Origin: Lachnospiraceae bacterium | GTDB lineage: Bacteria > Bacillota > Clostridia > Lachnospirales > Lachnospiraceae | Direction of reading: 5' to 3' | Length of the DNA stretch: 33,682 nt | NCBI GenBank assembly: GCA_022510705.1 | Contig: JAFLSX010000024.1 | Span: 1-33,682, forward strand | Shown here: positions 25,103-33,253 of the stretch, piece by piece | Layout: each line of letters starts with the position of its first letter | Position numbering within the stretch: position 1 is the stretch's first letter | Translations under genes and position numbers: made by a program | Notes under the pieces: model-generated | The model's input: only the letters and a program-made list of their open reading frames with translations | Database searches by the model: none | What the model was told of the DNA's origin: nothing

Positions 25103-26611
25103 TTAGCCACTTAACCACTTAAAAATCTCACTTAATTCTGCTGCCATCTGATAGATTTCCCATTGACTCAGTTTCAAAAATTCTTTCGCACCTTCAGGTG
25201 CCGTAATACTGCCTTCAAAAGGTTGAACCTGCAGTGAACCGGACAAGGTCATATGCGTATCTCCGTCTAATGACAAATTGCATTTCCTTAGTTTCAGAGT
25301 AAACGCCTCTCCCTTTTTTATCCCGCTAAGAGCACCTTCGGCTTGCATATTTATCTCAAAGTACGGTATTTGGAATGTTAACTCCAGATCAAATTCTTTC
25401 TTTTCGATATCCCAGCTGCTTATATATGCAATCTCAGCCTCTTTCTCCTCTTCATCCATGCGTACGCATACCAACAGCGTTTTCTCATAAAAATATTTGG
25501 TCACTTCCGCTTCCTGTTCTATTTCTATGCTAAACTCATGGCCGTCCAGTTCAAACAGGATTTGACCGCTTATATGATACGGTGTTCTTTCTCCCCCAGT
25601 AAATATAAAAGAAAAACGAATATTATCTATTTTACTGTTTTGAAGAAAAATCGCATCATGAGTTTCTATTGCCAGAATTCTGTCCTTATTGTCCAGATAA
25701 AAACAGAGCTGTATATCATCTTTCAATTCTAAATGAATCTGTTCTGCCAAAATCCCTGTCAATAATTTTCTCAATCCGTAGCTTCCTGTCGAGTAGCTAT
25801 CGGAAGCTGCAATCTTTGCAAGAATTCCTTCAACATAGTCACTTTTATAGATGGCTCTACTCACATCCTCACCCAGTTTCTCTACGCCATCCTTATCCAG
25901 GGTTATCACAATTTCCTGACAAATTACAGATTCCCCATTCCCTTCTATCTTTTTAGTATCTCCGCTCTCTTCTATACGTATATCTTCCCAGATTTCAGTC
26001 AAATCTTCCTGAAACACCTCTCTAAGTTCTTTTTTTAGCTTGGTAATATCTGCATCCGCGCCAATTGCGGAACGTGTAAAGAAATCATAGCTATAATCTT
26101 CATCCATATCTATGCCGATTAAATCCGCCCATATACTGTTATTATAATCTTTTCCAAGGGAAGCTAGATTTACCGAATAGGCACTGGTTAATATATGAGG
26201 TGCCTCCAGATATAACATATCCTCTATTACGGTCATTCTGGCTCGAAGTAAATCTGCATTGTAGACACTGAACCAAAGATCTGCCTGCATATTTTTGGCA
26301 TCATAGTCATAGCTGTCCTCAAAATCCAGACCGATGGTAGGCAAGCCGTTCACCAAAGGTAATCCTATATTCAACTGTAGATCAATGTTTGCCGAGTCTT
26401 TTCTGTTGTTCATGACTTGTGCAAGATCTATCTCCTCTGCAATCGGATTCTCATAGTCCTGCAATTCCTTTACCATTTTGGTCAGGCCCTTCGTCAACCT
26501 TGCCAGAGGCGTATGAAAGACAAAACGGTATAACAGACCGCCGGCAATGAGCAATATCAATACCGCAGTCAGAGAAATACCCCCGACCAATAAACCCACT
26601 TTTTTCCTCAT
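25103..26611 (-). CDS. Membrane-anchored protein of unknown function (502 aa)
   Basis: I do not recognise this family with confidence. The N-terminus is basic (MRKKVG) and then has one hydrophobic helix (about residues 6-28) without a lipobox cysteine. The remaining 470 residues look extracytoplasmic: acidic, rich in alternating hydrophobic/polar beta strands, with repeated segments of the type LxLELKDDIQLCFYLDN and FTLKLRKCNLSLDGDTHMTLSGSLQV. This suggests a large antiparallel beta fold such as an open barrel, but that is inference. GGAGG lies 8 bases before the ATG. It lies between the etfA terminator and the ptb promoter, and has no obvious link to butyrate metabolism. Confidence 0.8.
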   Translation of the reverse strand: MRKKVGLLVGGISLTAVLILLIAGGLLYRFVFHTPLARLTKGLTKMVKELQDYENPIAEEIDLAQVMNNRKDSANIDLQLNIGLPLVNGLPTIGLDFEDSYDYDAKNMQADLWFSVYNADLLRARMTVIEDMLYLEAPHILTSAYSVNLASLGKDYNNSIWADLIGIDMDEDYSYDFFTRSAIGADADITKLKKELREVFQEDLTEIWEDIRIEESGDTKKIEGNGESVICQEIVITLDKDGVEKLGEDVSRAIYKSDYVEGILAKIAASDSYSTGSYGLRKLLTGILAEQIHLELKDDIQLCFYLDNKDRILAIETHDAIFLQNSKIDNIRFSFIFTGGERTPYHISGQILFELDGHEFSIEIEQEAEVTKYFYEKTLLVCVRMDEEEKEAEIAYISSWDIEKKEFDLELTFQIPYFEINMQAEGALSGIKKGEAFTLKLRKCNLSLDGDTHMTLSGSLQVQPFEGSITAPEGAKEFLKLSQWEIYQMAAELSEIFKWLSG

Positions 26612-26657
26612 TTTGGGCCTCCAACTACTCTTTATACCAATCAGTGATTCAAATAGA

Positions 26658-26720
26658 GAACCAGACGAAACACGCTTTGCGAGTTTCGCTGGTTCGCAGG
26701 CGACGACAAAGCTCGCCTTG
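26658..26720. repeat. Structured intergenic element with two adjacent hairpins
   Basis: The first hairpin (26658-26695) has arms GAACCAG-A-CGAAAC and GTTTCGCTGGTTC, 13 base pairs with one bulged base. The second (26698-26718) has arms AGGCGA and TCGCCT. The stretch is more GC-rich than nearby intergenic DNA and encodes no gene. It resembles a dispersed extragenic repeat, but no second copy is seen in the window. Confidence 0.6.
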
Positions 26721-26741
26721 TGCCTTCCGCGGAGAATAAAA

Positions 26742-26782
26742 ACCGGATAAGGAAGCTGAGATCCCAGCTTTCCTTATCCGGT
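26742..26782 (-). terminator. Strong intrinsic terminator of the thl-crt-hbd-bcd-etfBA operon
   Basis: A long stem with arms ACCGGATAAGGAAGCTG and CAGC-T-TTCCTTATCCGGT (one bulged T) and a 6-base loop lies 17 bases after the etfA stop codon. On the minus strand it is followed by TTTTATTC. It separates the butyrate operon from the 502-aa gene. Confidence 0.92.
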
Positions 26783-26798
26783 ACTTTATTTGTCCTGC

Positions 26799-27842
26799 TT
26801 ATTTTGCAGCCAACTCTGCTTTCAGCTTCTCGGTCAGAGCAGGTAAGATCTTATTCAGATCACCTACCACGCCGTAATCAGCTACTTCAAAGATAGGAGC
26901 GGTTTCATCCTTATTGATAGCTACAATGATATCGGATTCTTCCATACCTGCCAAGTGCTGAATCGCACCGGAAATACCGATTGCAAAGTACACATTGGGA
27001 CGAACGGTCTTACCGGTCTGCCCAACCTGCAAATCCTTGGGCTTCCAGCCTGCATCCACAACCGCACGGGAGCAGCTTACGGTAGCGCCTAAAACCTCTG
27101 CCAGATCATCCAGCAGTTTGAAATTCTCAGGGCTTCCTACACCACGTCCGCCGGATACCAGAATCTTTGCATCCATAATATCCACGGTATCAGTAACAGC
27201 CTTTACTACTTCCAGAATTTCTACATACTTATTGTCAGGAGTAAATCCGGGATTGAACTCCTCCACAACTGCCTTTCTTCCCTCTTCCTTAGGAAGCTTC
27301 TGCATAACGCCGGGACGAACGGTTGCCATCTGAGGACGGAAGTCCGGGCAGGCAATGGTTGCAATGGTGTTTCCGCCGAAAGCCGGACGGGTCATCAGCA
27401 GCTGGTTGTGCTTCTGCTCCTTGCCGGGAACAGGGGTCAACGGGAAGTCGCCGATATCCAGCTGTGTACAGTCTGCAGTCAGACCGGTATGAATTCTTGC
27501 GGATACGCGGGGACCTAAGTCACGACCGATAGCGGTTGCACCTACCAGGAAAATCTCCGGTTTATACTTCTCAATTACGGAAGCCAGCGCATGCGCATAA
27601 GGCTCCGTTCTGTATTCCTTAAGTTCAGGATCATCTACCACAATGACTCTGTCGGCACCGTATGCAGCCAACTCATCTGCCAGACCCTTTACGCCGCTTC
27701 CCAAAAGAACTGCGGTCACTTCTGTACCTAAATCATTTGCCAGACCCTTGCCCTTGCCAATCAGTTCCAAAGCAATGCCGCTGATTTCATTATCTACCTG
27801 CTGCGCAAAGACAAATACGCCTTTATATTCTTCTAAACTCAT
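26799..27842 (-). CDS. etfA: Electron transfer flavoprotein alpha subunit
   Basis: EtfA pairs with EtfB and Bcd in the flavin-based electron-bifurcating complex, which couples crotonyl-CoA reduction by NADH to ferredoxin reduction. From the start at 27842 (MSLEEYKGVFVFAQQ) the product is 347 aa. The C-terminal FAD-binding domain shows VSGGRGVGSPENF, VGQTGKTVRPNVYFAIGISGAIQHLAGM and INKDETAPIF. This start has GAGGAAATA before it and matches clostridial homologues. A second candidate ATG at 27899 overlaps the etfB end, also has AAAGGA before it, and would add 19 residues (MSSKCENELAAL). Confidence 0.94.
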   Translation of the reverse strand: MSLEEYKGVFVFAQQVDNEISGIALELIGKGKGLANDLGTEVTAVLLGSGVKGLADELAAYGADRVIVVDDPELKEYRTEPYAHALASVIEKYKPEIFLVGATAIGRDLGPRVSARIHTGLTADCTQLDIGDFPLTPVPGKEQKHNQLLMTRPAFGGNTIATIACPDFRPQMATVRPGVMQKLPKEEGRKAVVEEFNPGFTPDNKYVEILEVVKAVTDTVDIMDAKILVSGGRGVGSPENFKLLDDLAEVLGATVSCSRAVVDAGWKPKDLQVGQTGKTVRPNVYFAIGISGAIQHLAGMEESDIIVAINKDETAPIFEVADYGVVGDLNKILPALTEKLKAELAAK

Positions 27843-27888
27843 TATTTCCTCGCTTTCTGCCGCCAGAGCGGCAAGTTCATTCTCACAC

Positions 27889-28671
27889 TTAGATGACATG
27901 CTTTTCCTTTAATTTGCCTATGATGTAGTCTACAGACTCGGTAGGATCCAGATTTACTTTTTCACCTGCACCCTTTCTTACCTTGTCGGAAGCCTTTGCA
28001 ATCTGGGTAGGTGAACCTTTCAAACCTAAGTTAGAATCATCTACATCCACCAGATTTGCTCTGCCCCAAACAGTAATTTCTGCCTTTACAGCATCAAAAA
28101 TGCCGCCCGGAGTCATGTAACGAGGCTCATTTAATTCAGCAAGTGCAGTGATCAAGCAGGGCATCTTTGCCTTCAATACATGGTATCTGTCATCGAACTG
28201 ACGCTCTACGATAACGCTGTCACCTTCGATTTCAATCTTCTGTGCATAGGAAATAACGGGAATTCCCAAATGCTCGGAAATCTGAGGACCAACCTGTGCG
28301 GTATCTCCGTCGATAGCCTGACGGCCGGTAATGATCAGATCATATTCCAGATTGCGGATAGCACCTGCCAGGGTCTGGCTGGTTGCCCAGGTATCAGCAC
28401 CACCCAGTACGCGGTCGGTTACCAGAATACCCTTGTCCGCACCCATAGCCATTGCCTCACGCAGCACATCCTCTGCCTTGGGGAGACCCATAGTAACAAC
28501 GGTTACTTCTGCTCCATATTTATCTTTTAATCTCAGCGCTGCTTCCAGACCTGCTTTGTCGTCAGGATTCATGATAGTCAGCATTGCGCCTCTGTCCAGC
28601 GTACCGTCGGGATTGAACTTAACGCCACCCTTTGTATCGGGTACCTGCTTAATACAAACAACGATTTTCAT
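27889..28671 (-). CDS. etfB: Electron transfer flavoprotein beta subunit
   Basis: This is the partner of EtfA in the Bcd/EtfAB complex; in bifurcating types the beta subunit carries the bifurcating FAD where NADH reacts. The 260-aa product begins MKIVVCIKQVPDT, the family signature. It also has DRGAMLTIMNPDDKAGLEAAL, VTVVTMGLPKAEDVLREAMAMGAD and LIITGRQAIDGDTAQVGPQISEHLG. GGAG lies about 9 bases before the ATG. It lies between bcd and etfA; its end overlaps the alternative etfA start by 11 bases. Confidence 0.96.
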   Translation of the reverse strand: MKIVVCIKQVPDTKGGVKFNPDGTLDRGAMLTIMNPDDKAGLEAALRLKDKYGAEVTVVTMGLPKAEDVLREAMAMGADKGILVTDRVLGGADTWATSQTLAGAIRNLEYDLIITGRQAIDGDTAQVGPQISEHLGIPVISYAQKIEIEGDSVIVERQFDDRYHVLKAKMPCLITALAELNEPRYMTPGGIFDAVKAEITVWGRANLVDVDDSNLGLKGSPTQIAKASDKVRKGAGEKVNLDPTESVDYIIGKLKEKHVI

Positions 28672-28718
28672 TGTATTTTCACTCCTTTTATTTTTGTTTG
28701 TGGGTATAGGTTTCCGGC

Positions 28719-29870
28719 TTACTTAAGCAATGCCGCAGAGATAACCATACGCTGTACCTCGGAGGTACCCTCGTAAATCTCGGTAATCTTAGCGTCACGC
28801 ATCATACGCTCTACATCGTACTCTCTGGTGTAGCCGTAACCGCCATGCAGCTGAACAGCCTTGGTAGTCACTTCCATAGCCACCTCTGCTGCATACAGCT
28901 TAGCCTGTGCAGCTTCAAAGCCGTATTCTTTCTGGTTAGCCTTTGCAATTGCAGCCTTGTAAACCAAAAGTTTTGCAGCCTCTACCTTGGTTGCCATGTC
29001 AGCTAACTGGAACTGGGTGTTCTGCTGCTGTGCAATGGATCTGCCAAACTGCTTTCTTTCCTTTGTATAAGCAATGGTTCTCTCCAGAGCGCCCTCTGCA
29101 ATACCCAATGCCTGGGAAGCAATACCAATACGTCCGCCGTCTAGAGTGTGCATTGCAATCTTGAAGCCCTGTCCTAACTTACCAAGCAGATTCTCCTTGG
29201 GAACACGGCAATCAGTAAAGATCAGCTCATAAGTGGATGAACCGCGGATACCCATTTTCTTCTCCTTGGTACCGAAGCTGAAGCCGGGAGTACCTTTTTC
29301 TACGATGAATGCAGAAATCTCCTTGATCATCTTACCGCGCTTCTCTATCATACCGGTCACTGCAAAGATTACATATACATCAGCTTCCTTACCGTTGGTA
29401 ATAAAAATCTTGGAACCGTTGATAATATAGCTATCACCGTCTTCCACAGCCTTGGTCTGCTGTCCTTGAGCGTCGGTCCCTGCGCCGGGCTCGGTCAAGC
29501 CGAAAGCACCCAGCTTCTCACCCTTAGCCAGGGGAACTAAGTATTTCTGCTTCTGCTCCTCCGTACCGAAGGTCATGATGGGATCGCAGCAAAGGGAAGT
29601 ATGTGCGGAAACAATAACGCCTGTAGTACCGCAAACCTTGGAAAGCTCCTCTACACACATTGCATAGGTGAGAGGGTCACAGCCCTGTCCGCCGTACTCC
29701 TTGGGAATGGGAATACCAAGAAATCCTAATTTTGCCATTTTCTCAACTGTAGCACGAGGGAATTCCTCAGTTTCATCAACCTCCTGTGCCAGAGGTTTTA
29801 CTTCTTTTTCGGCAAACTCTTTGAAAAGAGCTCTCGCCATTTCATGTTCTTTTTTCAAAGCAAAATCCAT
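28719..29870 (-). CDS. bcd: Butyryl-CoA dehydrogenase
   Basis: Bcd reduces crotonyl-CoA to butyryl-CoA, with electrons from EtfAB. It belongs to the acyl-CoA dehydrogenase fold. The 383-aa length is standard. [17 protein letters not shown] (FAD/substrate loop), [32 protein letters not shown] and the C-terminal YEGTSEVQR with the catalytic base Glu367 are all present. AGGAAAT-type ribosome binding site precedes the ATG. It lies 33 bases after hbd and 47 before etfB. Short-chain specificity is inferred from the operon. Confidence 0.96.
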   Translation of the reverse strand: MDFALKKEHEMARALFKEFAEKEVKPLAQEVDETEEFPRATVEKMAKLGFLGIPIPKEYGGQGCDPLTYAMCVEELSKVCGTTGVIVSAHTSLCCDPIMTFGTEEQKQKYLVPLAKGEKLGAFGLTEPGAGTDAQGQQTKAVEDGDSYIINGSKIFITNGKEADVYVIFAVTGMIEKRGKMIKEISAFIVEKGTPGFSFGTKEKKMGIRGSSTYELIFTDCRVPKENLLGKLGQGFKIAMHTLDGGRIGIASQALGIAEGALERTIAYTKERKQFGRSIAQQQNTQFQLADMATKVEAAKLLVYKAAIAKANQKEYGFEAAQAKLYAAEVAMEVTTKAVQLHGGYGYTREYDVERMMRDAKITEIYEGTSEVQRMVISAALLK

Positions 29871-29903
29871 GATTTTATTTCCTCCATAATCTATTTTATT
29901 TCA

Positions 29904-30743
29904 TCATTTCGCATAATCATAGAAGCCCACGCCGGTCTTCTTGCCTAACTTGCCTGCACGAACCATCTTTCTGAGCAGGGGATGAGGACGATATTTCGGA
30001 TCGCCGGTTTCATTCTGCAGTACTTCCATAATAGCCAGCACGATATCCAGACCAACCAGGTCGCCCAATGCCAGAGGTCCCATGGGATGGGATGCACCCA
30101 GTTTCATTGCCTCATCAATATCGGCTACACTTGCAATACCTTCTGCATAGATGCCGATTGCTTCATTGATCATGGGAATCAGAATTCTGTTTACTACAAA
30201 ACCGGGAGCTTCCTTTACTTCTACGGGAGTCTTGCCGATTTCCGTTGCAATGTTCTTAATCTTCTCTACCAGCTCTGCAGGAGTATTCTCACCTGCAATG
30301 ACCTCTACCAGCTTCATTCTGTCAGCAGGATTGAAGAAGTGCATACCGATCATAGGTCTGTCCAGACCTGCTCCGATTTCCGTGATGGAAAGGGAAGAGG
30401 TGTTGGTAGCAAAGATACAGTCGGGTTTTACAATATCCTGCAGCTCTTTAAAGGTGGTCTTCTTAATCTGCATATTCTCGGGAGCAACCTCGATCACCAG
30501 ATCACAATCGGTACAGATATCCTTTAAACCGGTTACGATCTTGGCAGCAATTGCATCAGCCTTCTCCTGCGTGATTTTTTCTTTTCCTACTAAGAAATTC
30601 AGATTCTTTAAAATCCTGGCCTTTCCGCCGTCAGCAAATTCCTGCTTAATATCGCAAAGACATACTTCATAACCGTCTGTCATTGCAAATGCCTGTGCAA
30701 TTCCGGCACCCATAGTGCCCGCACCGATGATACCTACTTTCAT
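29904..30743 (-). CDS. hbd: 3-hydroxybutyryl-CoA dehydrogenase
   Basis: Hbd reduces acetoacetyl-CoA to (S)-3-hydroxybutyryl-CoA with NAD(P)H. The 279-aa product has the Rossmann motif [14 protein letters not shown] (residues 7-20), APENMQIK, the [13 protein letters not shown] segment, catalytic His135 in MIGMHFFNP, and a C-terminal helical domain with [15 protein letters not shown] and [14 protein letters not shown]. It ends [24 protein letters not shown] precedes the ATG. It lies between crt and bcd in the usual clostridial order. Confidence 0.96.
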   Translation of the reverse strand: MKVGIIGAGTMGAGIAQAFAMTDGYEVCLCDIKQEFADGGKARILKNLNFLVGKEKITQEKADAIAAKIVTGLKDICTDCDLVIEVAPENMQIKKTTFKELQDIVKPDCIFATNTSSLSITEIGAGLDRPMIGMHFFNPADRMKLVEVIAGENTPAELVEKIKNIATEIGKTPVEVKEAPGFVVNRILIPMINEAIGIYAEGIASVADIDEAMKLGASHPMGPLALGDLVGLDIVLAIMEVLQNETGDPKYRPHPLLRKMVRAGKLGKKTGVGFYDYAK

Positions 30744-30777
30744 TGTAGTTCCTCCTTATTTATAAATTAATTTATTA

Positions 30778-31563
30778 TTAGCAATTCTTGAAGGGTTCCT
30801 TTACCTTGTCCTTATTCTTGTCAAGGAAAAATGCCATGCCATATTTCTGATCCTCGGTTTCAAAGCAGTCGCCGAACAGCTTTTCTTCCAGAGCAATTGC
30901 CGAATCCATATCCAGATCCAGTCCCTCGTTTATAGCCTTCTTGCAATTACGAACCGCAATAGGTGCATTCTTTGCAATACCTGCCGCCATCTTCTCCGCT
31001 GCGGGAAGCAGTTCCTCCTGAGGATAAACCGCATTCACAAGACCGATGCGAAGAGCTTCGTCAGCCTTAATATTTCTTGCGGTATAAATCATCTGCTTTG
31101 CCATACCCGCACCCACCAGGCGAGCCAGCCTCTGGGTTCCGCCAAAGCCGGGGGTAATTCCCAAGCCTACTTCGGGCTGTCCGAACACTGCATTGTCGGA
31201 GCAGATTCTGATATCGCAGCTCATGGAAATCTCACAACCGCCGCCCAAAGCAAAACCATTTACTGCCGCAATTACGGGAATCGGGAAAGTTTCCAGCTTG
31301 CGGAACACATCGTTCCCCTTCTTGCCGAAAGCTTCTCCTTCTGCTTTTGTCAATGTACTCATCTCTCCGATATCGGCACCTGCCACAAAGGATTTCTCGC
31401 CTGCACCGGTCAAGATCAGACATCTCACTTCATCCAGATTCACTGCATCCAGTGTTGCATCCAGTTCCTCAAGCACCTGAGAATTCAGAGCATTCAGCGC
31501 TTTCTCACGATTGATGGTAATGACCGCTGTCTGACCCTTTTGTTCATAAAGTATATATTCCAT
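30778..31563 (-). CDS. crt: 3-hydroxybutyryl-CoA dehydratase (crotonase)
   Basis: Crt dehydrates (S)-3-hydroxybutyryl-CoA to crotonyl-CoA. The start used is the ATG at 31563 (MEYILYEQKG), which has GAGGAAAAT before it; the open frame extends 30 codons further into the hairpin-rich leader and is unlikely to be translated. The product is 261 aa. Oxyanion-hole segments FVAGADIGEM and NGFALGGGCEISM, with catalytic Glu111 and Glu131 (GQPEVGLGITPGFGGTQRL), are complete. A hairpin (arms GCTGCC/GGCAGC, 31579-31593) lies just before the ribosome binding site. Confidence 0.96.
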   Translation of the reverse strand: MEYILYEQKGQTAVITINREKALNALNSQVLEELDATLDAVNLDEVRCLILTGAGEKSFVAGADIGEMSTLTKAEGEAFGKKGNDVFRKLETFPIPVIAAVNGFALGGGCEISMSCDIRICSDNAVFGQPEVGLGITPGFGGTQRLARLVGAGMAKQMIYTARNIKADEALRIGLVNAVYPQEELLPAAEKMAAGIAKNAPIAVRNCKKAINEGLDLDMDSAIALEEKLFGDCFETEDQKYGMAFFLDKNKDKVKEPFKNC

Positions 31564-31641
31564 ATTTTCCTCATTTCTGCTGCCGCAGGCAGCTTGCCAT
31601 AGGCAGCTTTTATTACTTATTTTTAATGCTCTTTGCAGTAA

Positions 31642-31675
31642 AGAGAATACCAACCACCACGGTTTGGTATTCTCT
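31642..31675 (-). terminator. Hairpin between thl and crt, possible partial terminator or processing site
   Basis: Perfect 12-base arms AGAGAATACCAA and TTGGTATTCTCT flank a 10-base loop, 15 bases after the thl stop codon. On the minus strand only three T bases follow, so termination should be weak. It may attenuate transcription into crt or protect the 3' end of a thl message. Confidence 0.5.
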
Positions 31676-31689
31676 CTTTTTTCTATTGC

Positions 31690-32874
31690 TTAATCTTCAA
31701 TCTTTACGATGGTGGAGCAGCCCATACCGCCGCCGATACACAGTGTTGCAAGACCGGTCTTAGCACCTCTTGCCTGCATCTCATGCAGCAGGGTAACCAA
31801 AATACGGCAGCCGGAAGCGCCTACGGGATGTCCCAGGGCAATAGCGCCGCCATTAGGATTTAACTGCTTGTCAACATCGATTCCCAAATCCTTACCTACT
31901 GCTACGGACTGAGCTGCAAATGCTTCATTTGCCTCGATAATATCAAAATCTTCAATCTTCATGCCTGCCTTAGCCATTACTTTCTTAGTGGAAGCCACAG
32001 GACCGATGCCCATTACCTCGGGCCTTACACCTGCCAGTGCGCCTGCCACAAAAGTAGCCATGGGCTTTACGCCTAACTCCTTAGCCTTCTCCTCACTCAT
32101 AACCACGATCGCAGCTGCACCGTCATTGATACCGGAAGCATTACCTGCGGTTACGTATCCGTCGGGATTGATGGGACGTAACTTAGCCAGTCCCTCTATG
32201 GTCGAACCGGGGCGAGGCCCTTCGTCCTTATTGAAAATGATGGTTTCTTTCTTTTTCTTTATTTCTACGGGAACAATTTCTGCATCAAAAGCGCCGGAAG
32301 CCTGTGCAGCCTCTGCCTTTAACTGACTCTTTAATGCAAACTCATCCAGTTCTTCACGGGTCAGTCCCCACTCCTCGCAGATATTGTCTGCGGTCTTAAT
32401 CATATGATAATCATTGAAAGCATCCCACAATGCATCTTTGATCATGGTATCCACCAAGGTACCGTTATTCATTCTGTAGCCGTAACGTGCCTGAGGAATT
32501 GCATAGGGAGCCATGGACATATTCTCCATACCGCCTGCAACTACGATATCAGCATCACCTGCCATGATCATCTGTGCAGCCTGATTTACACAGTTAAGGC
32601 CGGAGCCGCATACTACGTTCATGGTAACTGCAGGTACTTCAATGGGAAGTCCTGCCTTAATGGAAGCCTGACGTGCAACATTCTGTCCCTGACCTGCCTG
32701 GATAACACATCCCATGTATACCTGATCTACTGCCTCGGGAGCAACACCCGCTCTCTTCAAAGCTTCTTTAATAACAATTGCACCCAGCTCAGCTGCAGGT
32801 GTGGTGCTTAATGTGCCGCCCATGGTACCGATTGCCGTACGGCATGCGCCTGCTAATACAACTTTTCTTGCCAT
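31690..32874 (-). CDS. thl: Acetyl-CoA acetyltransferase (thiolase)
   Basis: Thiolase condenses two acetyl-CoA to acetoacetyl-CoA, the entry step of the butyrate pathway. The start chosen at 32874 ([16 protein letters not shown]) has GGAGG 8 bases before it; the frame continues upstream 13 codons through that site. The product is 394 aa, the standard length. Catalytic Cys89 (NVVCGSGLN), His349 ([14 protein letters not shown]) and Cys379 (CIGGGMG) are present. It is the first gene of the butyrate operon, behind a sigma-A promoter at 32948-32976. Confidence 0.97.
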   Translation of the reverse strand: MARKVVLAGACRTAIGTMGGTLSTTPAAELGAIVIKEALKRAGVAPEAVDQVYMGCVIQAGQGQNVARQASIKAGLPIEVPAVTMNVVCGSGLNCVNQAAQMIMAGDADIVVAGGMENMSMAPYAIPQARYGYRMNNGTLVDTMIKDALWDAFNDYHMIKTADNICEEWGLTREELDEFALKSQLKAEAAQASGAFDAEIVPVEIKKKKETIIFNKDEGPRPGSTIEGLAKLRPINPDGYVTAGNASGINDGAAAIVVMSEEKAKELGVKPMATFVAGALAGVRPEVMGIGPVASTKKVMAKAGMKIEDFDIIEANEAFAAQSVAVGKDLGIDVDKQLNPNGGAIALGHPVGASGCRILVTLLHEMQARGAKTGLATLCIGGGMGCSTIVKIED

Positions 32875-32906
32875 TTGTCTTTCCTCCATTTTTGCATTTT
32901 CGGGGT

Positions 32907-32937
32907 CTTGCAATGATTGTTATTTTTTTGTCATTGC
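32907..32937 (-). promoter_or_regulatory. Inverted repeat at the 5' end of the thl transcript
   Basis: Arms GCAATGA (32910-32916) and TCATTGC (32931-32937) lie just downstream of the thl -10 box, so the stem would form from about position +5 of the message. A third copy, TCATTGCAAG, is at 33062-33071. It could be an operator or an mRNA-stabilising hairpin. Confidence 0.4.
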
Positions 32938-32947
32938 CACTATTCCC

Positions 32948-32976
32948 ATTTTATCATAGCCGTATATCTTTTGCAA
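32948..32976 (-). promoter_or_regulatory. Sigma-A promoter of the butyrate operon
   Basis: On the minus strand, TTGCAA, a 17-base spacer ending in TGA (extended -10) and TAAAAT are present. The predicted start near 32941 gives a leader of about 67 bases to the thl ATG. I see no clear Rex-type operator (TTGTTAA...TTAACAA) across it. Confidence 0.78.
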
Positions 32977-33133
32977 TTAATTTTTTACGCGTAAACGCAA
33001 GCCGCGCAAAAAAGTTTGGCTGCTGCTGCTGCTTTTATAAATGCTCCTGCATTTTTTAATATCATTGCAAGGTGCCCGCACATTTCTGTATGAATGTCAA
33101 CGCTTTTTGTCATTTTTTCACTCTTGAGGCAAC

Positions 33134-33167
33134 TAAAAAACGGCCATCATATTGCTTGATAACCGTT
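33134..33167 (-). terminator. Second terminator-like hairpin upstream of thl
   Basis: On the minus strand, AACGGTTATCA pairs with TGATGGCCGTT (two G-U pairs) around a 7-base loop, and TTTT follows. It lies about 50 bases beyond the terminator of the EAL gene and may be a back-up terminator insulating the butyrate operon. Confidence 0.45.
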
Positions 33168-33213
33168 AGAAAACTCTAAACCTAATGACATTGGTACAGG
33201 ATGTAAAATGATA

Positions 33214-33253
33214 CAAAAAAACCTGATCCCCTCAGGATTGAGGGGACCTGGTC
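33214..33253 (-). terminator. Intrinsic terminator of the EAL-domain gene
   Basis: On the minus strand, a stem with core TCCCCTCA/TGAGGGGA and a 4-base loop, extended by further pairs, is followed by TTTTTTT. It overlaps the stop codon of the EAL-domain gene. Confidence 0.88.

Noticed and set aside
31564-31653. Longer crt reading frame with 30 extra N-terminal residues
   Set aside because: It runs through the leader hairpin, lacks a ribosome binding site, and crotonases of this family start at MEYI-like sequences.
33019-33033. Five GCT units in tandem
   Set aside because: Too short to be a meaningful microsatellite or coding repeat; it lies in the gene-free region upstream of thl.
32875-33251. 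Rex (redox) operator upstream of thl
   Set aside because: Expected TTGTTAA...TTAACAA pattern was looked for; only partial matches such as TTGTTA were seen.
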